This document shows positions 52,017 through 60,901 of a stretch of 64,000 bases of DNA, in pieces (the first letter of the stretch is position 1; each line of letters begins with the position of its first letter). The notes beneath the pieces are model-generated. The model did no database searches and was not told the DNA's origin. It worked only from the letters and a program-made list of their open reading frames with translations. The position numbers were made by a program, and so were the translations under genes. Origin of the DNA: Roseivirga sp. UBA6052 (GTDB taxonomy: Bacteria > Bacteroidota > Bacteroidia > Cytophagales > Cyclobacteriaceae); NCBI GenBank assembly GCA_002427755.1, contig DIYO01000005.1, forward strand, positions 1 to 64,000, in the 5' to 3' direction.

Positions 52017-52871
52017 ATGAGCGAAATATTTCCAAAGTTAGACCCTGATCCAAAAATAGAACCATTACGTGATAGCATAGATTTCGATGATTTAGGTGAA
52101 TTTTTGAAATCAAGAGATTTCAAAAGATTCTGCATACAAGTAAATCTTGACAAGAATTGGAGGTCTAATTTTGAATACGTTAAGAAGCATAGAACCATTT
52201 TTTTGGCAGGTTTTGATCATGATGAAATGGATCTAGAAGAATGTCTGACTTTAACCATGAATCAAATTTGGGATTCCGATAAGCACATCTTCTTTATATT
52301 CATTCAAGACTTTCTCTACACATATACAAAATGGTCAAAAAAGGATTTTAGAGTAAAAGAAATCAAAGAAGACTTAGAGCTATTAGAAGCTCCTAAATAC
52401 ATTTTAGAGAAAGTGGAGTCATTTCAGCCTCAAAATGAACAAGGAGTACCAAATATACCAATTCCTGAAGTTATTGACAGCAAAACAAAACTTGAAAGGT
52501 GCCTGAATGAAATGGATCTTTCGATAAATAAGGCAGAATATAATTTAACTCTTACATATGCTTATTCTTCACTGGAAGGTTTATTTAAAGCATATATAGC
52601 TGCAAAAGTATCCGAGATTGAACTAACCAACGATTTATCTAAGAATTCAAAAATAGTTAAAGATCATATCAAAAGTCAGATAGCGAAAAATCAACAAGAA
52701 TATCCTGTACAAATGATCAATTTAATCAGTACTATAACCAACGCTGTTTCGAATGCCAGAAATCAATTTAGTGAGTCTCATTTTGGAGGTAGTTCCGACC
52801 TATGGTTAGCAGAATTTACTAGAGACTGTACTAATTCGGTAGGAAGACTTATTTTAAAATTCATCAATTAG
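52017..52871 (+). CDS. Abi_C-like protein of unknown function
   Basis: This 284-residue soluble protein has an acidic N-terminus. The C-terminal roughly 130 residues are helical, and the stretch NARNQFSESHFGGSS (about 246-260) resembles the RNxxSxSHG core of the abortive-infection Abi_C domain seen in phage-defence-related proteins. The N-terminal 150 residues match nothing I recognise. It is 37 bases after the Lrp gene stop, but no partner gene, toxin motif or mobile element is adjacent. A defence role is only a possibility. Confidence 0.5.
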   Translation: MSEIFPKLDPDPKIEPLRDSIDFDDLGEFLKSRDFKRFCIQVNLDKNWRSNFEYVKKHRTIFLAGFDHDEMDLEECLTLTMNQIWDSDKHIFFIFIQDFLYTYTKWSKKDFRVKEIKEDLELLEAPKYILEKVESFQPQNEQGVPNIPIPEVIDSKTKLERCLNEMDLSINKAEYNLTLTYAYSSLEGLFKAYIAAKVSEIELTNDLSKNSKIVKDHIKSQIAKNQQEYPVQMINLISTITNAVSNARNQFSESHFGGSSDLWLAEFTRDCTNSVGRLILKFIN

Positions 52872-52890
52872 TCATCTTCTGTCTTCAAGC

Positions 52891-52921
52891 TTCCGTCTTC
52901 CGACTTAATCTTCTATTTTTG
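52891..52921 (+). promoter_or_regulatory. Probable valS promoter
   Basis: The -7 box TATTTTTG (52914-52921) matches the consensus. With 19 bases spacing the upstream box is TTCC, only a half match. The ATG of valS is 26 bases downstream. Confidence 0.5.
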
Positions 52922-52947
52922 CCCCTCAATTTTAAGAGGTACAATTC

Positions 52948-55629
52948 ATGTCTATTTCAGCAAAGTACAACCCCGTAGAGGTAGAAGATAAATGGTATAG
53001 CTACTGGATGGAGAAAGGCTACTTTAAAGCAAAGGCTAATCCGGATAAAGAACCATTCACTATTGTTATTCCTCCTCCTAATGTCACGGGGGTTTTGCAC
53101 ATGGGCCATATGCTCAACAACACCATTCAAGATGTATTGATTCGTAAAGCCAGAATGGAAGGTAAAGAGGCCCTTTGGGTGCCAGGTACTGACCATGCCT
53201 CAATTGCTACGGAAGCCAAAGTGGTAAGAATGCTACGAGAGCAAGGCATTAAAAAGTCAGACCTTACAAGGGATGAATTTTTAGAACATGCGTGGGAATG
53301 GAAAGAAAAGTACGGTGGCATTATTCTAGAACAATTGAAGAAACTTGGTGCTTCTTGCGACTGGGATAGAACAGCCTTCACCATGGATGACAATTATTAT
53401 AAAGCTGTCATCTGCGTATTTGTAGACCTATACAAGAAAGGCTATATCTACCGTGGCTGGAGAATGGTAAACTGGGATGTTGAAGCTCAAACTACTGTTT
53501 CTAATGAAGAAGTTATCTATGATGACAAAGAGCAGACGGCAAAACTGTTTAAAGTACAGTATAGCATTGTGGGTTCTGACGAAAAGGTAATCATTGCCAC
53601 TCAACGTCCTGAAACCATCATGGGTGACACCGCCATTGCAGTAAACCCTAAAGATGATCGTTTCAAGCATCTCATAGGCCAAAAAGCCTTAGTACCATTC
53701 ATTAATCGCGAAATCCCAATTATTGGAGACGACTATGTAGAGATCGAATTTGGTACTGGTTGTCTAAAAGTAACACCTGCTCATGATCCTAACGATTATG
53801 AGATAGGTCAGAGACATAATCTTGAAATCATTGACACCATTAATCTTGATGGCACACTGAATGAGAAGTGTGAGATAGAAAAGTATATAGGAATGGACCG
53901 CTTTGCTGTAAAGAAGCAAATCGTAAAGGACCTAGATGCTGCTGGTTACTTGGTAGGAGAAGAAGATTTTCAAACGAAGATTGGTCGTTCAGAAAGAACC
54001 AATTCAGTAATTGAACCGAAACTTTCCTTACAGTGGTTCATTAAAATGAAGGAGATTTCCAGAACGGCTCATCAGGTGGTAATGGAAGATCAGGTAGAAT
54101 TAGTACCTGCCAAATTCAAGAACACCTATAACCACTGGATGGAGAATGTGCGTGATTGGTCCATTTCTCGACAATTATGGTGGGGACAAAGAATACCGGC
54201 TTACTTCTACGGTACAGGTGATGATGAGTTTGTTGTTGCTGAAACGCCAGAAGAAGCTTTAGCACTAGCAAGGGAGAAATCAGGCAATGCAAATCTGAAA
54301 GCTGCTGATATCAAGCAGGATGAAGATGTACTCGATACATGGGCTTCTTCATGGCTCTTCCCTATGGCTGTTTTCGATGGGTTTAATGAAGAATACTTCG
54401 ATAAGGAAACAGGGAAAATCATCAAGGGTAAAAATGCTGATTTGGATTACTTCTACCCTACTTCAGTATTGGTAACAGCTCCAGAAATTCTATTCTTCTG
54501 GGTTGCCCGAATGATCATAGCAGGTTATGAGTACATGGACGAAATGCCGTTTAAGCACGTGTACTTAACCGGAATAGTGAGAGACAAGCAGAGACGTAAA
54601 ATGTCTAAGTCTTTAGGTAACTCTCCAGATCCACTTGATTTAATAAGAGACTTTGGAGCAGATGCCGTAAGAACAGGAATGCTCTTCTCTTCTCCTGCAG
54701 GGAATGACCTGCTTTATGATGAGAAACTCGTGGAGCAAGGAAGAAACTTCGCTAACAAAATCTGGAATGCATTCCGTTTAGTGAAAAGCTGGGAGATTGG
54801 TGGCACTTCAATGCCTGAAGAAAACAGAGTAGCAGTTCAGTGGTTCGATGCCCGCTTCAATCAAGCTTTAACTGAGATTGAAGATCATTTTAGTAAGTTC
54901 AGAATCTCTGACGCCTTAATGACAACCTACAAGTTGATTTGGAACGACTTCTGTTCTTGGTATCTAGAAATGATCAAGCCAGCCTATGGTGAACCCATTG
55001 ATCCGGCTACACTTCAAGTGACTATTGGATTATTCGAAAAGATCATGAAGGTCTTGCATCCGTTTATGCCATTCTTAACAGAAGAAATCTGGTCTGAATT
55101 GAGTGATAAAGAAGATGGCCAAGACATTATCGTTTCGGCATGGCCAGTTATTGGTGATACGGATGAAAACTTGACTAAGCAGGCTGAACGTGTTTTTGAG
55201 GTGATTTCTCAAATCAGAAACATGCGCAGCAGCAAAGGCATGTCTCCAAAAGATGTACTCGATTTAGCCATTAAAACAGACGATAAATCAGCGTACGAAA
55301 CATTCCAAGGCGTGATTGTTAAACTCGGTAATATTGGCGAGTTCAGTTTTACGAATGAGAAGGTCCAAAATGCACTGAGCTTTGTTATCCAGTCTGATGA
55401 ATTCTATCTACCGATTGAAGAAGGTGAGATTGATATAGAGGCTGAAAAAGAAGAAATCACCAAGGAACTAGAATACACAAAAGGCTTCTTAAACTCAGTA
55501 ATGAAAAAGCTGAGCAACGAACGTTTTGTGAATAATGCGCCTGAACAAGTGGTGGCCAACGAGAAAAAGAAACAGGCTGATGCTGAATCTAAGATTAAGA
55601 TCTTGGAAGAAAAGCTAGCATCGCTTTAA
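52948..55629 (+). CDS. valS: Valine--tRNA ligase
   Basis: ValRS charges tRNA-Val with valine. The 893-residue protein has the class I signatures PPPNVTGVLHMGHML (HMGH, about 38-52) and KMSKS (about 552-556), with the editing domain between and a C-terminal anticodon-binding domain and coiled coil (about 830-893). The cysteine-free KMSKSLGNSPDPLDL segment is typical. tRNA-Val(UAC) lies about 0.9 kb downstream on the other strand, probably by coincidence. Confidence 0.97.
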   Translation: MSISAKYNPVEVEDKWYSYWMEKGYFKAKANPDKEPFTIVIPPPNVTGVLHMGHMLNNTIQDVLIRKARMEGKEALWVPGTDHASIATEAKVVRMLREQGIKKSDLTRDEFLEHAWEWKEKYGGIILEQLKKLGASCDWDRTAFTMDDNYYKAVICVFVDLYKKGYIYRGWRMVNWDVEAQTTVSNEEVIYDDKEQTAKLFKVQYSIVGSDEKVIIATQRPETIMGDTAIAVNPKDDRFKHLIGQKALVPFINREIPIIGDDYVEIEFGTGCLKVTPAHDPNDYEIGQRHNLEIIDTINLDGTLNEKCEIEKYIGMDRFAVKKQIVKDLDAAGYLVGEEDFQTKIGRSERTNSVIEPKLSLQWFIKMKEISRTAHQVVMEDQVELVPAKFKNTYNHWMENVRDWSISRQLWWGQRIPAYFYGTGDDEFVVAETPEEALALAREKSGNANLKAADIKQDEDVLDTWASSWLFPMAVFDGFNEEYFDKETGKIIKGKNADLDYFYPTSVLVTAPEILFFWVARMIIAGYEYMDEMPFKHVYLTGIVRDKQRRKMSKSLGNSPDPLDLIRDFGADAVRTGMLFSSPAGNDLLYDEKLVEQGRNFANKIWNAFRLVKSWEIGGTSMPEENRVAVQWFDARFNQALTEIEDHFSKFRISDALMTTYKLIWNDFCSWYLEMIKPAYGEPIDPATLQVTIGLFEKIMKVLHPFMPFLTEEIWSELSDKEDGQDIIVSAWPVIGDTDENLTKQAERVFEVISQIRNMRSSKGMSPKDVLDLAIKTDDKSAYETFQGVIVKLGNIGEFSFTNEKVQNALSFVIQSDEFYLPIEEGEIDIEAEKEEITKELEYTKGFLNSVMKKLSNERFVNNAPEQVVANEKKKQADAESKIKILEEKLASL

Positions 55630-55658
55630 AGAAAAGGTTTATAAAACCATTTTAAATT

Positions 55659-55687
55659 GGAGGTATTAGAAGATACCTCCTTTTTTT
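55659..55687 (+). terminator. Intrinsic terminator of valS
   Basis: The stem GGAGGTAT/ATACCTCC has a 6-base loop and is followed by seven T residues. Confidence 0.9.
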
Positions 55688-55770
55688 ATTTATAGACACC
55701 TACCATTAGTCTAGTTTATCTTGGGCTAAAACGGAAAGAGTCTCTTCATTCATTATGTATATTACGGGTA

Positions 55771-56370
55771 ATGAAAAAGAATAAACTTTCTGTCGGTCGA
55801 TTTCTCTTTGAGCTTTTTATTGTTTTTATCGGGGTATATGGCGCATTCGAACTTAACAACTTGCAACAGAGGAATCGTGAACAAAAAATAAAGGAGAATT
55901 ACTTTATCAGCTTCGGTGCTGAGCTTGAACAACTCACAGGAAGTATAAGATCTACCGAAAGAGCATTGAGTAGAGAAATCAAAGAACTAGAACAATACAG
56001 CGACACCTTAAGATCTCAACCTTTTTACCCTCTGACCATTAGCTTTAAAGAATCCCTTTTGATTACACAGGCTGGCTTTAATAGTGATGTTTTTGTCCAA
56101 CTAAGCCGTGACTTAGCATCTAGCCTAACAGGCGGATATGACTTCGTAAAATCGCTTGAAGAAAAAACGGCTCGGTTTAATATGCTTGGACAAAGTAAAC
56201 TCTTAGGCTTAACATGGGGTGACTTATTCGACAATAGAGGGGTACTAAAAACAGAATACCAATGGTACCAAAGAGAACTAAATATCCTGAAGGCGAATTT
56301 TAATCGCGTTGGTAACATGATGAAAAATGATGCCCAGCCTTTTGTTGATCAAGTGATTGCTAATTTTTAG
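55771..56370 (+). CDS. Membrane-anchored protein of unknown function
   Basis: The 199-residue protein has a short basic N-terminus and one membrane segment (about 10-28; FLFELFIVFIGVYGAFEL). A helical, probably coiled-coil extracytoplasmic domain follows (about 30-80), then further helices. The segment FIGVYGAFELNN resembles the N-terminal anchor of a family of small uncharacterised Bacteroidota membrane proteins. No catalytic residues are apparent. It is monocistronic after the valS terminator. Confidence 0.65.
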   Translation: MKKNKLSVGRFLFELFIVFIGVYGAFELNNLQQRNREQKIKENYFISFGAELEQLTGSIRSTERALSREIKELEQYSDTLRSQPFYPLTISFKESLLITQAGFNSDVFVQLSRDLASSLTGGYDFVKSLEEKTARFNMLGQSKLLGLTWGDLFDNRGVLKTEYQWYQRELNILKANFNRVGNMMKNDAQPFVDQVIANF

Positions 56371-56463
56371 ACTATTGGATTAACTCCGTTGATCCCTAAA
56401 GCGAGACCCCTACTGCAAATACAAAAGCATGCAGTTTCTCTGCTGCGCTTTTTTGTGACCCTC

Positions 56464-56488
56464 CAATTCTGAAACAAGTTTCGAATTG
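56464..56488. repeat. Short palindrome related to the REP arm at 51.3 kb
   Basis: CAATTCTGAAAC and GTTTCGAATTG form an inverted repeat around GAAACAAGTTTC. The core is shared with the arms of the element at 51256-51336, so this may be a decayed single arm of that repeat. Confidence 0.5.
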
Positions 56489-56497
56489 TTTGGACAC

Positions 56498-56529
56498 AAA
56501 AAAAGCTGCAACTAACGTTGCAGCTTTTG
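56498..56529 (-). terminator. Intrinsic terminator of tRNA-Val(UAC)
   Basis: On the minus strand AAAAGCTGCAAC pairs with GTTGCAGCTTTT around a 4-base loop and is followed by a T-run. Confidence 0.88.
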
Positions 56530-56538
56530 TGCTTGAAG

Positions 56539-56613
56539 TGGGCGCTGAGGGATTCGAACCCCCGACCCCCTCGGTGTAAACGAGGTGCTCTGAACCAACT
56601 GAGCTAAGCGCCC
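56539..56613 (-). tRNA. tRNA-Val (anticodon TAC)
   Basis: The minus strand folds as a 75-base tRNA: acceptor GGGCGCT/AGCGCCC with discriminator A, D arm TAGCTCAGTTGG, anticodon stem CCTCG/CGAGG with loop TTTACAC (anticodon TAC, UAC in RNA), and T arm GGTTCGAATCC. CCA is not encoded. It is a monocistronic unit with its own promoter and terminator. Confidence 0.95.
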
Positions 56614-56632
56614 TTTTTCCCGATTGGGAGTG

Positions 56633-56663
56633 CAAAGGTAATACCCCTTTTTATTAATACAAA
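56633..56663 (-). promoter_or_regulatory. tRNA-Val(UAC) promoter
   Basis: On the minus strand TTTG, exactly 19 bases, TACCTTTG: a perfect consensus. It continues GCACTCC and GGGAAAAA, nearly the same as the rpmH promoter. The -7 box ends about 19 bases before the mature tRNA. Confidence 0.88.
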
Positions 56664-56761
56664 TGTAGCGTTAAGAATATTTGAAAAAATTCTAAAAGCG
56701 CCTTTCAAGCATATTCAAACCGATTTTTCTTTAACTTGGCTCTAGGCAAAGCTAAAACTCA

Positions 56762-57253
56762 ATGACCCTAGAGGAATTCAAGAGTCTTTTTGATCAGTAT
56801 TACACCCCGATCAAAAATTTCTTGTACTACAAGTGTGGAGATATCGACTTAAGCGAAGACTTAACCCAAGATGTATTTATGAAAGTCTGGGATAAACGAG
56901 ACGATATTCAGTCAGACACTGTAAAAAGTTACCTCTATACCATAGCCAACAACATGCTCCTGAATAAAATCAGACATGGAAAAGTGGTTATGAATTTTGT
57001 TGAAAAGCATAAAACACAACAAGAAGAACACTCTCCTCAATTCAGTTTAGAAGAAAAAGAGTTCAAACAAGAACTGGAACGTGTAATTGGTGATATGCCA
57101 GAAAAACAGCGAGAAGTTTTTTTAATGAACAGAATTGAGGAAATGACCTATAAAGAAATTGCAGAAAGGCTAGAACTGAGTGTAAAAGCTGTAGAGAAGC
57201 GAATGCATGGTGCTTTAGGCCACCTAAGACAACATATTAAATACAAAATTTGA
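56762..57253 (+). CDS. ECF-type RNA polymerase sigma factor
   Basis: The 163-residue sigma-70 family protein has region 2 (about 8-75; DLSEDLTQDVFMKVWDKRDD) and region 4 (about 100-160; MPEKQREVFLMNRIEEMTYK, then EIAERLELSVKAVEKRMHGA). It lacks regions 1 and 3, as ECF factors do. It starts 15 bases upstream of a FecR-type gene and a TonB-dependent receptor, the standard cell-surface signalling set in Bacteroidota that responds to an outer-membrane substrate. It is divergent from tRNA-Val(UAC). Confidence 0.94.
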   Translation: MTLEEFKSLFDQYYTPIKNFLYYKCGDIDLSEDLTQDVFMKVWDKRDDIQSDTVKSYLYTIANNMLLNKIRHGKVVMNFVEKHKTQQEEHSPQFSLEEKEFKQELERVIGDMPEKQREVFLMNRIEEMTYKEIAERLELSVKAVEKRMHGALGHLRQHIKYKI

Positions 57254-57267
57254 CTTAAATTGTAGCC

Positions 57268-58161
57268 TTGAAAAACGATCCAATCATATCAAAATGGCTT
57301 GAAGAGCAAGAAGATAGCGCTGAAATGGCAAAGATTATTGCGCTAACAGAAAAGCTAGATGCTCCGAGCAAAACTTCCCCAGAACAAGCTTGGGAGGGTT
57401 TGATGGATCGTATTAATTCTGAGGCGACAGACAACGAGAGGTTTCTTGTCCCAAATACTGAAAAGAAGAATGCATTTCAATGGGCTTATTGGGCAGTGGG
57501 TATTGCCGCTTTGTTCTTAGTCGGTTTCTTTGGCATCCGAAACACACCAAATCCAATATCAATTTCTGCTGAAGCAAATTCAATTCTTACTTATGAGTTA
57601 CCCGACCAGTCTATGGTTACCTTAAGTGCGGGTTCCTCTGTCTCCTTTATTGAAAAGAATTGGGAAGATAAAAGAGAATTGAGCCTTATAGGAGAAGCTT
57701 TTTTTGAAGTAGAAGAAGGCAGTCAATTTACTGTAATCACTAACTCTGGAGAAGTAGCAGTTTTAGGTACATCTTTCAACGTAAAGCAGAGAGATGGGCT
57801 ATTTGAAGTGAGCTGTGCCACAGGTAAAGTAGCTGTGAGCTCAGCAAGTGCACAAGGAATTCTTAACCCTGGTCAAAGAGCACGCCTTACCAATAATAAA
57901 CTTGAAACGAAACCTATTAGCATTAATGAAATTGGAGCATGGAGAACCGGTGATTTCTACTTTGACCAAACACCTTTGGCATCAGTAGTAAAAGAATTAG
58001 AAAGACAGTTCCAGATAGACATTACACTGTCGCCTGATATCAGTGAAAGAATCTACAACGGATATTTTAATAAGGACAACTTAACTGAAGCGCTTCAGCT
58101 GGTATTTATGCCAATGGGTTTCAAATTTGAAATAGAAGAAAAACAAGTAACTGTTCAATAG
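57268..58161 (+). CDS. FecR family anti-sigma/signal transducer (first copy)
   Basis: The 297-residue inner-membrane protein has a cytoplasmic N-terminus of about 70 residues that would bind the sigma factor, one membrane segment (about 74-92; VGIAALFLVGFFGI) and a periplasmic FecR domain (about 100-200; LPDQSMVTLSAGSSVSF and GEAFFEVEEG). A C-terminal DUF4974-like domain completes it. The start is TTG at 57268, 14 bases after the sigma stop; no ATG precedes the conserved region. Its stop overlaps the receptor's GTG by one base. Confidence 0.9.
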   Translation: MKNDPIISKWLEEQEDSAEMAKIIALTEKLDAPSKTSPEQAWEGLMDRINSEATDNERFLVPNTEKKNAFQWAYWAVGIAALFLVGFFGIRNTPNPISISAEANSILTYELPDQSMVTLSAGSSVSFIEKNWEDKRELSLIGEAFFEVEEGSQFTVITNSGEVAVLGTSFNVKQRDGLFEVSCATGKVAVSSASAQGILNPGQRARLTNNKLETKPISINEIGAWRTGDFYFDQTPLASVVKELERQFQIDITLSPDISERIYNGYFNKDNLTEALQLVFMPMGFKFEIEEKQVTVQ

Positions 58162-60848
58162 TGCGTAAGCTGTATGGCATCTTAATTCTCTTCATATCAA
58201 TTAACCTTTTTGCTCAAGAGGTAAATACCATACGCATTTCTGAATCTTTCGAAGACATTTCATTAACCAAGCTGATTAGAAAGCTTCGAAACAAGTACGA
58301 TCTAAAAATCGCTTATGATGATGCTTTGATAACGGGAATTACCGTTAATGGGCAATTCACCAATACAGCTTTACCCGATTTCTTAACTCAGGTATTAAAT
58401 GGAAAAGGTATCGACTACCAACTGCTCAATGGAAAGATTATCCTAATTCCGAAGCAAGTAGATTTAGATGTCTCCAACCCTAGTTTATTCGATATAACAG
58501 TCTTTGGTTTGGTAAAGGATGCTTCAACCGGTGAGTCCTTACCTAATGCTTTGATTAGAGTTAGTGGTTTGTCTCGTGGCACTATTTCAAATAGAAATGG
58601 GTATTTCTCTTTACCCAAAGTACCAACTGACACCAGTACCATCGAAGTAAGCTATTTGGGATATCAGAAAAAGGAAGTAAAACTAAAACCGGGCGAAACC
58701 AAACAAACCCTTACCGTTCTTCTCGATCAATCAGCATTAGAGCTATCCGATTTCACTGTGGTAGATAATATGTACCGTACGGTTGAATATGGCCCTGATG
58801 CTTCCCAAATGACCATTGACCCAAAAGACTTGGCTGCTTTACCAAGCCTAGGTGAATTAGACATTTTTAGGTCGTTACAATTGTTACCGGGAATAGGCGG
58901 AACCGATGAGACTTCCTCGGCACTTACGATTAGAAACAGTCCGTCCGCACATAATTTGGTACTGCTTGATGGCTTTACCATCTACCGTTTAGATCACTTC
59001 TTCGGAGTATTTAGTGCCATAAATGCTGATGCCGTAAGAGACATTCAGATTTATAAAGGCGGCTTTGGTGCAGAATATGGCGGCAGAATATCAGGTGTTG
59101 TAGACATAACAGGTACCACAGGAAATTTCAATGAACCTAGTTTCAGTCTTGGGGTAAACTTAATGAGCGCAAGAATTGCAGCAAATTTACCGATCGATGG
59201 TGGTAGAGGCGCATTACACTTTAGCGGACGCAGAGCTTATACAGACATTATTCGCTCCGGGCTTTTCGAGAAACTTTATCGTAACTATAGAGACCAGTCT
59301 ATCCAAAACCAAAATTTCCTAGAAAATAGCGAGGACTTTCTAAGGCCTGATTTCTATTTCGCTGACTTCAACTTTAAAACTTCTTACAAACTAACTCAAA
59401 GAGACGTTCTGAGCTTATCGCTTTATAATGGAAGAGATGAACTCATGACAGGATTTGATGCTCCTACTTTTGACAGCAACAACCAAATTACGAGTGTCGA
59501 TATTCTAGATGAACAAGCAGAATGGGGTAACCTAGGCTTAGGTTTATTATGGTCTAGAAACTGGAATGCAAACCTCTACTCGACCTTTCAAATAGCTCGT
59601 TCAGTCCACTACTTCAACTACACCTATCAAACCGAGAGCACGACAAGAGACAACGATATTTTGAGCAGTTATTCGGTTCTTAGGCTGAATGATGTAGAAG
59701 ACTGGCAGGGCAATTGGCGAAACGAACTATCTATTGGAAATAGACATAATCTTGAGTTTGGGATTAATTACTCCAACCTCATGGTAAGGAATCGTGTACT
59801 GATTGATGGCCTTAACAGTTTTGGAAATGAACCGCAAAGTCGTTCAGGAAGTATTGGATCAATCTACCTATCAGACCAATTCTATATCGGATCAAAATTG
59901 ATGATTTCTCCGGGTATTAGACATACACTTACCGATATTGGTAATGGAAGTTATTTTGCTCCTCGATTAGGACTCAACTATCAATTCAGCCCTCATTTGA
60001 AATTTAAAGGCTCAGTTGGAAAATATTACCAGATTATCAGACAAGAGGAATTTGATGACCCACTTTCAAGTAACCAAGACGGATATAGACTATCAGGAAG
60101 CTCGGGAAATCTATCCATCATGGAATCAGACCATATCATTGCCGGCCTTCAATACGAAAAAAACAGCCTTACCATTGATATCGAGTTTTACAATAAAGAA
60201 AATGATGGTATCAGTGAGTTCAATGTCTCTCACCTCATAGACCCCAACAACCTTTCTAGATCGCCAAGTACACTCTTAACTAGTGGCAGTAGCACCATAA
60301 GGGGAATTGACTTCTTAATACAGAAGAGCGTGAAAAATTATCAAGGATGGATTTCATACACCAGAGCAAAAGCTACTACTCGCTTAGATGGCATCAATAA
60401 TGGCGGTGAGTTACCCTCAAGACAAGACCAACGTAATGAATTGAAATTAGTGAACATACTTGAGCTGACAGATTGGAATCTGTCTGCTACCTGGATTTAT
60501 GGCTCGGGTAGGCCATTCTACCTTCCAGATGTTACCCTTTTTAGGGATGGACAAGGAAATCTTGTTAATTATGAAATAGATAATACCACTAAATCTTTTG
60601 AAAGACTCCCGGCTTATCACAGACTCGATTTCTCAATTGCTAGAAAATTTGATAATGGCTATATCAGTGGTGAGGTAGGGTTGTCTATACTTAACGCCTA
60701 TAATAGAGTAAATGTGCAAGGCCGTAGGCTCAGAGATCTAGAAAGAGCCATTGCTAATGAACCGGACTTCAATCTCAATAGCGGCCTATATCGAGATATC
60801 GTTTTACTAGATTTTACCCCTTCCTTTTTCTTCAACATTAATTTTTAA
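58161..60848 (+). CDS. TonB-dependent receptor with STN signalling domain
   Basis: The 895-residue outer-membrane protein starts at GTG 58161, which overlaps the fecR stop. It has a signal peptide (about 1-18, ending NLFAQ), an STN/secretin-like domain (about 20-98) that contacts FecR, a carboxypeptidase-regulatory-like beta domain (about 110-190), a plug (about 200-315) and a 22-strand-type barrel (to 895). There is no SusD partner downstream, so it is not a classical polysaccharide-utilisation SusCD pair. The substrate (siderophore, vitamin or oligosaccharide) is not evident. Confidence 0.92.
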   Translation: MRKLYGILILFISINLFAQEVNTIRISESFEDISLTKLIRKLRNKYDLKIAYDDALITGITVNGQFTNTALPDFLTQVLNGKGIDYQLLNGKIILIPKQVDLDVSNPSLFDITVFGLVKDASTGESLPNALIRVSGLSRGTISNRNGYFSLPKVPTDTSTIEVSYLGYQKKEVKLKPGETKQTLTVLLDQSALELSDFTVVDNMYRTVEYGPDASQMTIDPKDLAALPSLGELDIFRSLQLLPGIGGTDETSSALTIRNSPSAHNLVLLDGFTIYRLDHFFGVFSAINADAVRDIQIYKGGFGAEYGGRISGVVDITGTTGNFNEPSFSLGVNLMSARIAANLPIDGGRGALHFSGRRAYTDIIRSGLFEKLYRNYRDQSIQNQNFLENSEDFLRPDFYFADFNFKTSYKLTQRDVLSLSLYNGRDELMTGFDAPTFDSNNQITSVDILDEQAEWGNLGLGLLWSRNWNANLYSTFQIARSVHYFNYTYQTESTTRDNDILSSYSVLRLNDVEDWQGNWRNELSIGNRHNLEFGINYSNLMVRNRVLIDGLNSFGNEPQSRSGSIGSIYLSDQFYIGSKLMISPGIRHTLTDIGNGSYFAPRLGLNYQFSPHLKFKGSVGKYYQIIRQEEFDDPLSSNQDGYRLSGSSGNLSIMESDHIIAGLQYEKNSLTIDIEFYNKENDGISEFNVSHLIDPNNLSRSPSTLLTSGSSTIRGIDFLIQKSVKNYQGWISYTRAKATTRLDGINNGGELPSRQDQRNELKLVNILELTDWNLSATWIYGSGRPFYLPDVTLFRDGQGNLVNYEIDNTTKSFERLPAYHRLDFSIARKFDNGYISGEVGLSILNAYNRVNVQGRRLRDLERAIANEPDFNLNSGLYRDIVLLDFTPSFFFNINF

Positions 60849-60901
60849 TTTTTTTCTCATAAGAGTAGGGTATCGATTCATAAGTGTGTATCACCATCGG
60901 T

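Noticed and set aside
56396..56635. 79-codon minus-strand frame containing SVGSEHLVYTEGVGGSNPSAP
   Set aside because: It is the sense-strand tRNA-Val(UAC) read as protein, another common annotation artefact.
58161..60848. SusC-type polysaccharide-utilisation receptor
   Set aside because: No SusD gene or glycoside hydrolases follow; the gene is in an ECF/FecR signalling cassette.
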